64,000 nucleotides of DNA from Spirometra erinaceieuropaei (GCA_902702965.1 CACRXP010000228.1:803716-867715), one strand, 5' to 3'; shown: positions 33,564 to 45,606, counted from the first letter of the stretch. A program made the numbers and translations. Notes: a model not told the origin generated them from the sequence alone.

Positions 33564-36228
33564 CTAAATAATTACCGAAGGAAAAAATATTAGATATTAG
33601 TTTTTTGGCGTGACAACAAAACAGGGGTGATTTACGTGGAATAATAGAAGAGGTTGGTAAAGCCGGATTAGCCCGGTGCAAACATGTTTGTTGAATTGGT
33701 GAATGCATTATTACAAGAAAAGCTGTCAGCAGAGACGTGTAACAGGAAAATTATTTCAATATCAAATTCATATCGACCAGACTGTGAAAACTTCGGTGTC
33801 TCGGTGGTATTTGAACACACACAGTAAGGAGAAGACTTGAGTATAGCCAGCGCTCCAACCACTTGAGCTGCGAGTCGCCGCCGGACAACGGGAATTTGAT
33901 CATACTTGGGTCAAGTGACCCGCCAACCTACTGCAATGTCGGTAATCTACCAAATCAGATACAGTAAATTGACTGCTTAAGCAGGATTTCCTAAGTTATT
34001 CACCTGGAATCCATCAGATGACTGCCCCGTCGTCTCATTTAGATAAATCAACACTGTGAGGCGGATGCCAATGGTAAAACAAAGTCCTCAGAATTGTGAA
34101 GGTACATGAATGTGCCGTACTACTCCATTCGCTAACAGGTCATACTTGTTTTAATGGCCCAAATTATTTGGGTCGTTCATCTTCGCCATCCATTAGTCAT
34201 ACATAACCATGCATGAAGTTTTATCGAAATAATTTCTTAAAGAAGTCAAATTTTTATGATCCATCTGACATGACCGCCGCACTTTCAATGCCAGTGGATG
34301 TGCACGAATGGCCAGTGTTGAGTTACGGAAATTAAAATAGTGATAAATTTTATGTATAATCTATTTATGTATAAAGAATAAAGAACAGCCGGCGGATAGG
34401 TCACCTACGGCATCTTCCATCTCTGTGTGTGTACATTTGTCGCAATCCCGAGCATCCTAACTTTTTACCAACGTAGCAGCTTACCTTCAAATACAAACAA
34501 AATTACATGAATATTTTTATCTGTATTTTGATTATCGATAGCAGAGGAAATTTAAGCAGGTCTCACATCTTGTAGGTCCGATTCTTTGCCATTAAGAAGA
34601 AATTCCAATTCAAGTTCACTTTTATCTGTGCAAATATCCAGCTTTGTGCCTTTTTTCACATAGAAGCCAGCTAAAATTGAATATTTCAATTAGAAATTAA
34701 GGCCAACTGATTTTTTGCCGTACTGGCAAAAGTTGCGGAGTTTGTATGAAAGAACGGCTTCGTCAAGCGGTGGCATAGGTAAACATACGGATGCTCTCAT
34801 CCTCGATTTTGTGAATTGTAATCGGATATTCACTTTCTAGCATGACGTAGGAGATTTTCTCAGCATTCGGCAGAGTTAGAGTCGTTGAATAATAATCGTC
34901 ATCTTGAATGGAATTGCGAAAACAGAGATTTCGTATTTTAATGCAGGGCATCACGACGTTTGCGGAGTATATGCGTACGGTCCAAAAATTTGAAAAAAAA
35001 AGGAAAGTATTTTTGAAATATATGTGTTGATATACTTTAAGGCATTTTCAAACATGTAAAATTACTTGCAGAATTTAAAGATGCAAAAGAATCGTACGTG
35101 CAGTGTAAGGACATCGGAAGTAGCCTTTACTGTACGAACACCATCCCTTTTCCCAAGCGTATGTCCAAAATGGTTCACTTCCGATATATCCTGTCTTTAA
35201 AATATGCAAGCAGACTTTATTAAATTGCTATCCAAACTACTGTGGATAGTATTACATGCATCTTGCATTAACAGAGATGTGCCGCGATAATTTAAAATAC
35301 ATAGATGTATTCTTAAGGGTTGACACACCTTATAACTGTACGATATTGGCACCTCCAGTGTAATGTCTCCAGTGGCATTCTTCGGAATGAGCCGTTGACT
35401 CCAAGTACACAATTTGGTCCCACGACTAAAAGACAACGTTGGTACTATAGTACGCTTATCATACATCCATTTTCACTATTTCACCAATTTCATCATTGAA
35501 ATGACCGTAATACAAATACGCTCCCCTTTATCAAACGCCATTCGCACCCGGTTTTCTAGATGCCTCTGCGGACAATGTAAACTCCTCTCTGATGCTTGCG
35601 ATTGTGTCCTATTCACAGAATACACTGGTGGAGCATACAAAAGACCGTCATCATATTAAGATTGAAATTAAACAGCAGTTGCTTGTCAAATTATTATGTT
35701 TTCAGGGAATGTGCTTCCGGCATGGATGTCGATTTATGTTGCTCGTTTGGGTTTTGTAAGCCAGTGCAATTTTCGTATAGATGGACTGGGAGAGTTTTAG
35801 AAGTACGCTCATACTGGACGTGTATTAGTCCAAAAAAATATTAACAGTCGGCGTTTTAGTTTGGAAATATTTACTGCAGTTCAGAGTTGTTAAAGAGGTA
35901 TTCAGAAACTTGCAGGCAACTGGGGTAAGAGCAACATGTGTCACAATTCTTCACTGCATGTGAGGTTCCGCACGTCGTAGTCGGATTACCTTCATGTGGT
36001 TCGCCTAAACTTACTTATGATATTTAAACAATCATTTTTACGATTGAGGACATCAAAATTAATACCGAAATCTGACTGCTAGCTAGATATTCCGCAAAAT
36101 TACAAAGAAAAGATGTTTGGTCATCATCGCCTAGACAAATCTTATGAAACGCATTAGACATGCACATACCTAACACGGACGAGAGAAAAAGTCGCTGCCA
36201 AATAGAAGAGGAAAATGGTTGTCTGCAT
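33382..36228 (-). CDS. Seven-exon gene for a small secreted protein of unknown family
   Basis: Minus-strand exons in order: 36228-36170, 35425-35329, 35190-35070, 34902-34789, 34670-34567, 34456-34405, 33563-33382. They total 729 nt (242 residues plus TGA), and every junction agrees in phase. Exon 1 is a signal peptide (MQTTIFLFYLAATFSLVRV, A at -3 of the ATG), so the product should enter the secretory pathway. The mature part has a few cysteines, an NAT glycosylation site in exon 2 and no later membrane span that I see. I recognise no domain; the alternating strand-like segments (ITLEVPI, LTLPN, TKLDICTD) could be beta-rich. Introns 2 to 5 are 110-170 bp, intron 1 is 744 bp and intron 6 is 841 bp. 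Support comes from the paralogue at 3-5.6 kb, with the same exon lengths for exons 3 and 4, and from a third exon 2 at 61.3 kb. One intron uses GC-AG. Exon 6 and the last acceptor are the least certain. It could be a recent pseudogene. Confidence 0.62.
33790..34010 (-). mobile_element. tRNA-like insertion (second SINE type) in intron 6
   Basis: Absent from the paralogous position near 3430-3450. Its minus strand has CAGCTCAAGTGGTTGGAGC (D-arm and A-box-like) and, about 45 bases on, GTGTGTTCAAATACCAC (T-arm and B-box-like with two changes from a paired stem). Acceptor-arm remnants CGACTCG and CGAGACA pair in part. Either a SINE head or a decayed tRNA copy; the ~220-bp size favours a SINE. Confidence 0.5.
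34405..34456 (-). CDS. Exon 6, 52 nt, tentative
   Basis: Acceptor 'gtaaaaagttag', donor GTGACC; encodes DARDCDKCTHTEMEDAV. It is needed to bring exon 7 into phase, and a related sequence lies at 3845-3900, but conservation is weaker than for its neighbours. Confidence 0.45.
34567..34670 (-). CDS. Exon 5, 104 nt
   Basis: Acceptor 'ttcaattttag', donor GTGAGA. Two bases join exon 4's last base to make proline, then GFYVKKGTKLDICTDKSEL and FLLNGKESDLQD. Confidence 0.65.
34789..34902 (-). CDS. Exon 4, 114 nt
   Basis: Acceptor 'gcaattccattcaag', donor GTATGT. Encodes DDYYSTTLTLPNAEKISYVM followed by EYPITIHK; best conserved against the paralogue. Confidence 0.7.
35070..35190 (-). CDS. Exon 3, 121 nt, GC donor
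   Basis: Acceptor 'ttttaaagacag', phase 0 start, encodes KRDGVRTVKATSDVLTL and ends at FCIFKF. The donor is GCAAGT, the usual form for GC-AG introns; the paralogue has GTAGTT at the same place. A GT two bases further on (GTAATT) would break the frame. Confidence 0.65.
35329..35425 (-). CDS. Exon 2, 97 nt
   Basis: Acceptor 'gttgtcttttag', donor GTGTGT. One base completes the split serine codon, then the exon encodes RGTKLCTWSQRLIPKN and ATGDITLEVPISYSYK. Same length and phases as the plus-strand copy at 61293-61389. Confidence 0.7.
36170..36228 (-). CDS. Exon 1, signal peptide
   Basis: 59 nt, ATG to a GTATGT donor, leaving two bases (AG). The hydrophobic core IFLFYLAATFSLV is preceded only by MQTT. 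The paralogue keeps the length but lacks the donor. Confidence 0.6.
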
Positions 36229-37379
36229 TTTCCCGGGACAAACGTTTTGCACACTGTACGCATTTTTATACTAGGAAGGAACGCATTTTCGTCAGCTAAA
36301 TTGCAGCCTCATTGGCTTACAGCAATATCTCGGCGCCAGATATTCCTTTTGTCAAGCCGATCCCTGCTTAGAAATTGCAGTGCAGTGTAAGGTAAACAAG
36401 CAATCCCCTTTGCGCTTTAGGTGACGCCAGACGTTTACAGCAATCGGCAGCAGTCGGCAAGCAGAGCACACGGATATTCCCCGTGTGTTACTTCCTAAGA
36501 CGCTTAGGATACACCAAGTTGTTTGCTTACCGACGACACGCGATCACATTAGCATTGTGCAAGGCGGTTTTATCACATGATATGCGTAGATGGGCTCATC
36601 ATATCTACAGAGTGGGATGACTGGAAAACACAAAGTTTAACACTGGGCACTGTGTGTGCAAATGTAATCGGGTGGCTGATATATGTGAGCAGAAGTTTAT
36701 AGGTCTGGAGGTCCCCATCCGATTTTATTGAGTTGTTTGTATATTGAAACACATATGTTGAATTATGAATAAGGTGAAAGAAAAAGTTCGAGTCGTTAAA
36801 AACACCGCCTCCCAATAGGTCATATATAGACTATTATGCAGCTGTCATGATCGAATGTACGATTTCTGTCTCGGGAATTATTTTCTACAGGAAATAGTTA
36901 CCCTAGACTTAGTCACGTAGGGCACATATTCTATACTTTTATAACACTTACCTGACACTTACCCGTACTTCACAAGCGTTTTAGAGACTGTCTGTTTCCA
37001 AAGACTACTGTTCAATCCAGGAAGGTTAGTGATGTCGCACTCTTGGTATTTGGGCTGTGGATCGTTTTGATCGAGTCAAACAAACTGGATATGTCGTCGA
37101 GCTCGGCGTACCCACGTACCCTTTATGGCTTGCAAATAATCTACATTTTCTGTCACTCTCACACTCGCGCTGCAAAATCGTAGCAATCCGAAGGAGGTCG
37201 GTCTGCTGGCGTCATTCGCGCTGTCGGTGTAGGCTGTGTTGCACCTGCTCTATTAGCGAAGCAGATTGCGAACTTTATTGTTGTCCTCAGACCAATCCTT
37301 ATTTCGATGGTTTGAACGACCAGGGACATCCAGGGCAGTAAGACTTATAGTAGAGCTTATGTGGTACTATTATTTCCAA

Positions 37380-37680
37380 CAGTGACATTACTTTTGCGGT
37401 TGCTACAACTCCTCCAGGCAGTGAGTGGGTTGGTTGCAGAAATGTGGTCGGTAATCAAGCACATTCAACGAAGTTGATTTTAAACAACTAGTGTTTGTGT
37501 TTCTTGTAGTCGCCCCTTGGGTTAGATCCGTCGTTTCGTTGAGGGAATGGCGGGGCGGCGATCCATCCAGCAATCGGCGCCGCTGGCTGTTTTTGTCACT
37601 AGCACGTCCTGGCTGTCTTGCCTGCCGGGTGAGTGGACTCAGTCTAGGATAAAGGGGCAGCAACAAGTGTGACAGTTTTT
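37380..37680. other. GC-richer unassigned segment
   Basis: Its composition differs from the AT-rich flanks ('gaatggcggggcggcg' near 37545). The minus-strand frame 37666-37403 is open for 87 codons, but no motif is recognisable. Possibly a repeat fragment. Confidence 0.3.
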
Positions 37681-38359
37681 TCTTTATGATTCAGGTTCTG
37701 TTTGCGCGGACTGCAACTTTTAAGATCCAGGTTTCTTCGTTGTCGGGCGCTTATTCATTACCTAATGCATATTTGTAGTCGGTGGACTGTGTAATTCATA
37801 AGCGCGCGTGTGGTTGTTCGTCCGTCGATCATATCAGGCCGGCCAATCTAACGGTGAGCAGACAATGCAACTGCTGGAACGCGTGAATCCTATGACAGCA
37901 GTTCAGGAGGTGAGCAAAAGACACCCATCCGTGCAAGTCAGGTGATCACTCGGTAATCACCCCTTCTACCACTCCTCTCTGCCATGAGCATATGATCAAC
38001 ATTGAGAACTGACAGCAAAGTCAAGTTTGGTGGCAGTACCTACAGCTCCTTCGATTTCCATAATGAATTCATGGTTAACTCCGATTCCCTGCATGCTTTT
38101 ACATCTGACATCTTCCAAGTGTATGCATTTGGCATCCAATTGCTATCTCTGGCCAACTGGAAGCCACTGCAATATTTAGGAATATAGCGCTCTACGTAAT
38201 ACATGGTCAATTTGATTTCCTTAGCAGACAAAAACTGTCCAGGAATCAAAATAGCAATAAAAAAGTACCGCACGGTATGAAAAAAATTCTGACTGGAACT
38301 TTAAAATAATAGGCACGGCTCATGTTCATCAGAAAATCGAGCATTACTTCTGTTAGCTC

Positions 38360-38900
38360 GCATTAAGCATGCACATAATGGAAGGATACCTTCTAGCTGA
38401 GATCGAAATAGCTCCCGTTACAGAACATCAACATGCATCTCAGCCACTAACATCTATTCACGTAACTTTGTCCTGAGCAAAGTTTACAACGTTCTGACCT
38501 CTAACTATCAGTATCCTTTCGCGATTCAGTGTGCATGTTCTATTATATTTGCTCTTAACGAGTTCTTTACAGTTAAGGAAATGTGACGTATTCAAAATCT
38601 GCCACAAATCTACTAACGAGTTATTACACTTTTTACCACAGTACTCTAAAATGCGGAAGTATAGTTTTAGCAGCTGCAGCAACATACTTGTCGGTTAGGT
38701 GTCCATAAAGATTAAACGCACTTAACCGCGTTTACTCTTGATAGTATGATGTGATCGTGATATAATTGACGACATTCGTAATGCTTTAAAACAACGAATT
38801 GAGAACTTTAGTCTACTTCTTTTGCAAATGGCCTTAAACATTTTAGTCGATCAAAGTGTTGCACGCTGCTGTTAGAGTCTCGATTACGCAGCAAAGTATA
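38360..38900. repeat. Duplicated segment shared with 24060-24290
   Basis: Shared phrases 'gctgagatcgaa', 'tcagccactaa' and 'cattttagtcgatcaaagtg'; this copy has ~300 bp extra between the last two. A third, inverted copy lies at about 21700-21860. Confidence 0.6.
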
Positions 38901-39699
38901 AAATGTATACGTCTAACTAGTATCTACCAATTCAATCTACTTCCATAATATATGATGACGGTTAAATTGGACGAGAGATTTCTGTGCGCACTTCGTCCAA
39001 AATGTAATCTACTATCATAAAGGTAATATTTATACTGCGTTTTTAGAACATGTGCGAAACCAACCTACCATCTCCTGCCTTTTGCCGATAAAATGCCGCC
39101 ACATAATTTTGAAAGTTAAATCCTAGCATCTTTTGTCCACTTAGATATAAGAGGCGCATTATTTGGACTATCTCGTAAAATGCTGAACAAAATTCAGAAA
39201 TGTGTTGTGGGTTAGGACGGATTACTGAGATTGGTTTGTACTAGTTGTTGGCATTCAACACAATTCCAGGATATTTCAACCGCGCCATAATACCAGTTTA
39301 AGGATTAATTCAATACCGAATGCCTGCAAAAATCCAGGCCAGATATTTTAAGTTCGGAAGATGAATATGAATCAAATCAGGAAAATCCGAGTAACGTATG
39401 CCGACTGATGAACAACTAAGGAAAATTTAACGTTAACTGGGATCAGAAAATAAACGCGCATCAAACGAAAAGCCCGCGAGAATGACGTGTAGGATGCGAT
39501 TATAAGTGCTCCCTCGAATGACGTTGCAAGTTCTAAAGCCATTAGCGCACGTTTGAATGGCATTTGATTCCTTCAATTATGCTTTGATTTTCACTCGCCT
39601 TTGATTTATTCAGGCAATTCAAAAAGCGTGCTGGCATTACCTCATACGTGACTTACTACGACAGCCTAAAAGCTGTGTCTCGCTCCTATTTGTGCCCTA

Positions 39700-39900
39700 T
39701 TTACTATACTGATCCAGCGAGTGGCTGAGTAGGCGTGCTAATGGAATTGTTTGGACAGACTACAACTCCATTGGTTCCACCACAATAACCATGGACTATG
39801 AATTACCACGAGGTCTCCCCCGTGGCCATCCATTTGAGATTGTCCCCTTCTTATCCTACTAATCCAGCGAGTGGCTGTATCGCGGGTTAATTTGTGTACC
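39700..39900. repeat. Two copies of a short repeat
   Basis: 'atccagcgagtggctg' occurs near 39714 and again near 39863, with similar flanking words. No coding signal. Confidence 0.55.
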
Positions 39901-39972
39901 TCATCTTCACGTTCTTTCTTGGGCCCGCTTCGGGCTCTGTTTGCGCGCCATTTCCCCTACTTATCCTAAAGT

Positions 39973-40965
39973 ACAGTAGGCGGCGTAAATCATGAACTTT
40001 CAACCGAAATTTCAAATTGCGTTCTGATTTCGAAAAAAATTAATGACGTAAGGTTGTAAAACCGATTCTTGTGCAGCATAATTCCATAATGAACCAGTTA
40101 CCTTAGGGTGTCGGCCTTATAATGACTTTCTTTTCGACTGCATGCAAGAACTTTACTCTGCAAAAAAGGACTACGTATGTATCATGCAATTTTCCGATAC
40201 CCTTGACAGCTCAATTATATATCTTGTAAACATGCATAAAAACATTCATTCTTTTAATTAGTCCATATACAATCACGTCTTCTTTCAATGTTATACTCGG
40301 AAGAGTAGTATAATTTAATCTCCAAAGTTTTTAAAATTGTGAGATTTTTTAATTCCGTGAAATGGCCGTTCCTAAAACGTCATGTATCAGCTTTTACGAA
40401 CGTGGCTTGTAAAGTTGACAACATTGCTCAAATACACTGTTTAATCTTGTGAACCCCATATAGTCTCCTCTTACTACCGTAGAGGAATGAGTGGTTTTCC
40501 GTACGCTGGAAATATACGGCTTGTGATTTTGAAACCCTGAATGCAAGTGTAGGAGCAGATCGGGTTCAGAATTATCCGGGAATAAGAAAAGTTTATTTAA
40601 ACCAAATTATACTTTTATTTAAACTGTAAAATTGGAAGACGACGTGATTTTATACCGAATTAGTAAAAGAGTGAATATCTTTTATGCATGTTTTCTATGA
40701 AATATAATTGAAGTTTGCAAAGGCATCGAAAATCAATGGGAACATTTCCTCCTACTTTAGTAGTCGTTTTTGGCATAGTACAGTTCTTGCATGCAGTCGA
40801 AGAGAAGGTCATTCGAAAGCCGACACCCTGCGATAACTGGATCGGTATTGAATTATACTGCATGCAAATCCGTTTTCAAACCCTATTTAATTAATCTTTC
40901 GAAACGAGAACGAATTTCGAAATTTTTATTGACATTTCATGAGTGGACCCACCTACTGTAGCATG
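39973..40965. mobile_element. Foldback / long-TIR element, copy A
   Basis: About 990 bp. The left ~210 bp and right ~210 bp are inverted copies: outer words 'acagtaggcgg' versus minus 'acagtaggtgg', inner words 'ttcgactgcatgcaagaact' at both ends. The interior matches in reverse the segment near 11.9-12.1 kb. No transposase frame is visible, so it would be a non-autonomous element. Ends are approximate. Confidence 0.6.
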
Positions 40966-42002
40966 TTACTGGATATTGTTTTAGTAGGATAACAATATTC
41001 TATCAATAAAGTGGGGCTGCAGGAACAAACATATCCGTTAGCATAATTTCAAAACTTACCGCCAGAATAGACAACCCCCGCTGACATAAATGACTTAAAT
41101 TCCGAAATGCGGTTTCGATTGGAAGTGGTTACGTTAACTGGTTTGATTTGTTCATTATTATGCAAAAGTATTCCCAACGCATTTGAAGTATCTTAGATAT
41201 ATGTTGTATGTTAATCCGTGTCGAACGCCTATGTGGGCAAACTCTTCTAATCGAGAACACATTTGCAAAGATTAACAGCAATTTAATATGATGGGTCTGA
41301 TACACAATTTCATTGTCATTTTTTATTTTTACGACGCTCGATCAATGTTTCTCGACGACATGCAGACCCATTATCAAATATTTACCCAATAACATTTTCT
41401 ACTTTCCCGAAAGAACGTATGTTTCTCAAAAGTATATTTCTTGGGATACATGCCTTCCACGGATTGATCTTTTTTCAATTTTGTTCATGGTGAAAGAACA
41501 AATTTCGGTTTTCTTTGCGTCTGCATTTGTTGTATTTGGCAAGACTATAGTACGTTAACCCCTTGGAAAACCGTGGTCAACTATGGCCCTAACGCCAACC
41601 ATAAACATGGCTGAAGTTAGTAACACTTAACTTTTACCTGTAAATATTTTGGGAAAAAATTAACGTGACATTACCCTTAACTCTAGGTCTTGCATATTTA
41701 ACCAAAAACCTAATTCCCAAACAAGAACTTGTACCTCTAGTTCTAAATCAAAACACCAGCCTCAACCGCAAGTGCACAGTATAACCAATGCCTGAAGTTT
41801 GAACCCTAGAAGTTATCCAACTCGCAATACTCACTCCAGCTCCAACCATATCCCTAGCTCTAATCTTCAACCAGATCCAGCCAACTTAAACGTAACTATC
41901 TCTAGTGAATACCAACATCCGCGTATCGCATGACTTACTTGACGACCTTTTGCTAGGCATACGGTTATGAACCACATAAAAGCCTTGTCGAAAAAACATT
42001 GG

Positions 42003-42190
42003 AGACCAGTACGGTCAATTCTGGTTTATTAGCCGTCGTCGGCAAGCCATATGAATGCCCAAAGTCTTGAACACTTGAAGCTAGATCCGCTACCTGTTGG
42101 TTGGTAGTCCAAAGTACGAACCAGAGAGTCACGGGCTCGTTGTATTATCGGTTGCCATCGGGGTCACCCAATGGTATAGAAGCGTCTACC
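42003..42190 (-). mobile_element. Diverged SINE copy
   Basis: Recognisable by 'ttattagccgtcgtc', 'ctacctgttggtt' and 'cacgggctcgttg' in the same order as the antisense SINE at 6689. Many differences; an old copy. Confidence 0.6.
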
Positions 42191-43879
42191 AATCGCGATA
42201 CGGGTCCAACTCGTCCCGCCATGCCTTTGACCCACACCACACCTACCTAGAGAAAATAAGAAAACACAATTTCAAAAAACCCCCAAGTTGGTTACGCACT
42301 CTACCCTAACCGTGATTATTAGCAAATGCTGTTAAATAAGTGCACGCGCAGCATCGAATCTGTCCGCACTATATGATTTTCCCTTAATTGCGCAAAGAAA
42401 TGCATAAATTTCTCTAAATGATAGAGTACCACATTTAATTTAAAAACTATTACTGACAGTGCAACTGCTGTTGGGGTTCTCGCATATGTAAGAATTTAAA
42501 AAGTTTGCAAAATCATAAGTTTTACCTTTTCGAATACGTACCTTATTGAGAACGTGTTCGTAAAACATCAGTGGTACATTAGAGACTACGTTTGTACATT
42601 ATCTCTTCTAAATAGTTTTTGATTTATTACGGCATTAAAAATCAGGGAAAAACGTCACACTAAACAAGTAGCATTTTTGGAATGTGAAGTTCACAGGGGC
42701 GCCGGAAGAAAGTTAATGCCCGGCGTGGATGGGACAACTGAGGACCATGTTGCTTGTTGAGTAATATTGAAATCCAATAAAGTCAAATTCTTCTTACCAA
42801 AAACGCATTTACTAAATTCCATAAACATTTTGTGTGATAATCCTGACGTACTATTTTAGAGCTCTGAGGCCCAAGAGAACAATGACACTACCAAAACCGA
42901 CAGCAATTAAGACTGTGATTACTATGATGGATATCGATGTCCTACAACATCCAAAATCGACAAAGAATTGCTTGCTTATTCCGGCAAAATATATGCATTC
43001 GGCATCTCTTAGTTTGTTGCAAACGAAAAAGTGAAGCCATCATAGCGGAACATGACAACGAACAAAACAGGTTTCTACCATTCCCAGAACAGGCAAACAG
43101 AAGATTAAAATATTCACTGGTCGGTATTGCAAGTCAGGGTCAAATGGACCGATTTGTAGAAATAAAACATAATTGCACACGTTGTTCAATTCCAACCATC
43201 TTCCGCCTATGCAACATATTCAATTAATTTTTAAATAAGTTCGAAAACGCGAAAACAAATTTCAAATGCATAGCCTAAGTACGAGTGAATAATGGTTCGC
43301 ATCCCTTTTCTGTGGCACTGCCACATCGCCTATCTTATTACTAACAGTCTAATCCCATTTTGCTGACTAATAATTTGCTTACCGTCGACACATTTCCGAA
43401 AAGCTTAAAATCTGCAATTCTGCATATTCTGCCATTTTACCGATTTACAGAGGCTCGATGCAACTCCATTTACCCGAAGAATCGTGTCTCCATTCTTTCA
43501 CTATACACGGCATAAAATACCTCAAAGTTTGCCTACATCATAAAACCCCTAGCTAACTTGGGCGTCCACTATCAAAAGCGCTTGCTGCTACCATTCCAGT
43601 CTAGGTTTTGTTTTTCGTAAGCAAAATGCAATTAGATTTTATTCATCCTTTTACATGAAATACTTGTACGTGGCAGCTAATTTGCATCCTAAAGGCCTAG
43701 TTCTCATTAAATGATAATCCTTGAAACCTGGATGTTTCCGCAGGCATAGTTTAATCTTAAGGACGCTATTCATTACAGCTTTACCGTACTGGGATTACGT
43801 ATGGAACGTGGGAAATGGGAGCAGGTCAGTTCTGTGTGTTCGCTACAAAGTATATGATTTAAATGTGCACAAACGTTCG

Positions 43880-44215
43880 CTAAGGCCCCGTCCACAGCGT
43901 GCGAGGTGATCAGCTTTATCATGCAAAATGGGCAGATTAACACCAATTCAAGAGATGAAAGTTGAATACTGTGCAAGTTGTTTTGACAGTCTCTAGTGCT
44001 GCTGAAACGTTAGCACCGGACCAAGCAGACGGCTTTGACTCCGGTTTACGAAAATAACCGCGGAGGTACGGTGGCTCACGTGGATCTTTAAAGGAAAATA
44101 CCAATTGCCTTATATGTGAAGTCGAAATGTGATCAATAATCACGGCATCTGATATACAGGGAATAATTAGGAAAATAACCATTAGATTTCTACACATCGA
44201 CGTCACTTTATTACG
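43880..44215 (+). pseudogene. Exon-like module of the dispersed family (44 kb copy)
   Basis: After 'gtgcaagttgttttgacag' the plus strand encodes TKQTALTPVYENNRGGTVAH and then VDL followed by a stop. The flank 'ccacagcgtgcgagg' is shared with the 49 and 56 kb copies. The ENN-GG-TV-VDL core aligns with VYEKKQG-VHVDIP of the 14 kb copy. Confidence 0.45.
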
Positions 44216-45315
44216 TGAAATTTGACATTTATGTACAGTTTAAAAATCCAAAGGTAGTTTTAAACGTGCTTATGGTCATAAAACGGAAGGCAGAACATTT
44301 GTTACTGTTAATTCGGCGCTCTAGTTAGCCTCAGCGTGTTAACATTTTCGATCGATAGGCACATGGCAATGGGTTGCAATTATGCCTGTTCGCCGGTATT
44401 TCACTCGATGTGATTTCGTTAACAAGTCTATGTTAATGAAGGACCTTCCATGTCGTAGTTACGAAGTGAAACAGCACATTTGCAATAGGACACTTAACAA
44501 AGGCAAAAAACGCGCGGTATATCCAGTTAGATTAAGTAATATGGCAAAGTCTGGTGGCTTTATTTTCGCTTGTAAATTGCATTGACACAGTGAATACCAT
44601 TCACTAAAAATATTTCATTTTAAAATTGTTTAATGAAGGAAGGACAGGCCATGTCAACACTTCTTATGTTTCTTGATAACCAAGTAATTGCCCACGCTAT
44701 TGGATGTTGCGGATCAAAAACCTCTTGGTATTGTGCATCCTAAGTTTAAAGACCACTCGCTAAATCTGAAGTAGTATTACAATAATTCCTTTTGGAACCT
44801 AAATGTGGATATCACGTGCCTGAATTCCAGACAGAATCAAATACGAAAAGTCCGATCTTTTTAAATAAAAAGGGAATCATCTAAGCTCATGCAATCCTAT
44901 TTTACAAAATTAATGCATCTTGCGCCAAAACACGCAATGCTGAAATTGATTGACAGTAGGTTATTTGAAAATACCGAAGAATATTGGGCTTAAGCAAATG
45001 CATAGTAAGAATGCGCGAGGCATGCCGTTCGATAAAGAGGTTCACGGCGTTTCTATTCGCAGTGGATATTAAAAAGATACCGAATGAAACCGCGGAAGCG
45101 CTGTGGCTTGAGCTCTTAGAAAGCACTTTCAACATCGTCAATATGACTCTCTGTTGGATTAATTTGCCAAGACAAAATCAGTTTGGATCAAAACGATTCA
45201 CACGATAGCCAGACGGCAATGTTCTTCTCCTTACATTAAAGATGTATCGCAGGTTTGACGCCTATATCTTTCACAGGGGACAGTTTCTGATCGGTTCTAT
45301 GAAAATAAGTAGAAA

Positions 45316-45606
45316 ATGGATCCCAACGCATGCCCCCGTCAGTATAAGGCCGTTTTACAGAAGGAAACTAATTATGGGATGTTCTTTTCAAGAGTTTTTA
45401 TTCATTACGTGCCTTTATCTAGAAAGAGCGTTTACTTATTGGATGAGGGCGTATTTCGTTATACATATAAAGTCAACCTGTGTGGTCATATGTGGAATAA
45501 CACCTCTAGAACGATAAATTGTGCCGACCTCAATCTTGATGATTTTTCGATAGTTTATGGTTTAGATGGCCTCCAAATGCAGAGACACGTCAGCGTGTCA
45601 CTCTAA
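45316..45606 (+). CDS. Open frame of unknown status
   Basis: A 96-codon frame with several cysteines and an NNTS glycosylation-type site. It has no paralogue in the window, no recognised domain and no clear splice sites. It is listed because its composition is less repetitive than most frames of this size here; chance is a real alternative. Confidence 0.15.
   Translation: MDPNACPRQYKAVLQKETNYGMFFSRVFIHYVPLSRKSVYLLDEGVFRYTYKVNLCGHMWNNTSRTINCADLNLDDFSIVYGLDGLQMQRHVSVSL

Larger units (their letters stand above)
32870..37050. repeat. Segmental duplication, copy 2
   Basis: Direct counterpart of 2500-6440, about 250 bp longer. Part of the difference is a tRNA-like insertion at about 33790-34010. 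It contains the intact seven-exon gene model. Confidence 0.75.
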
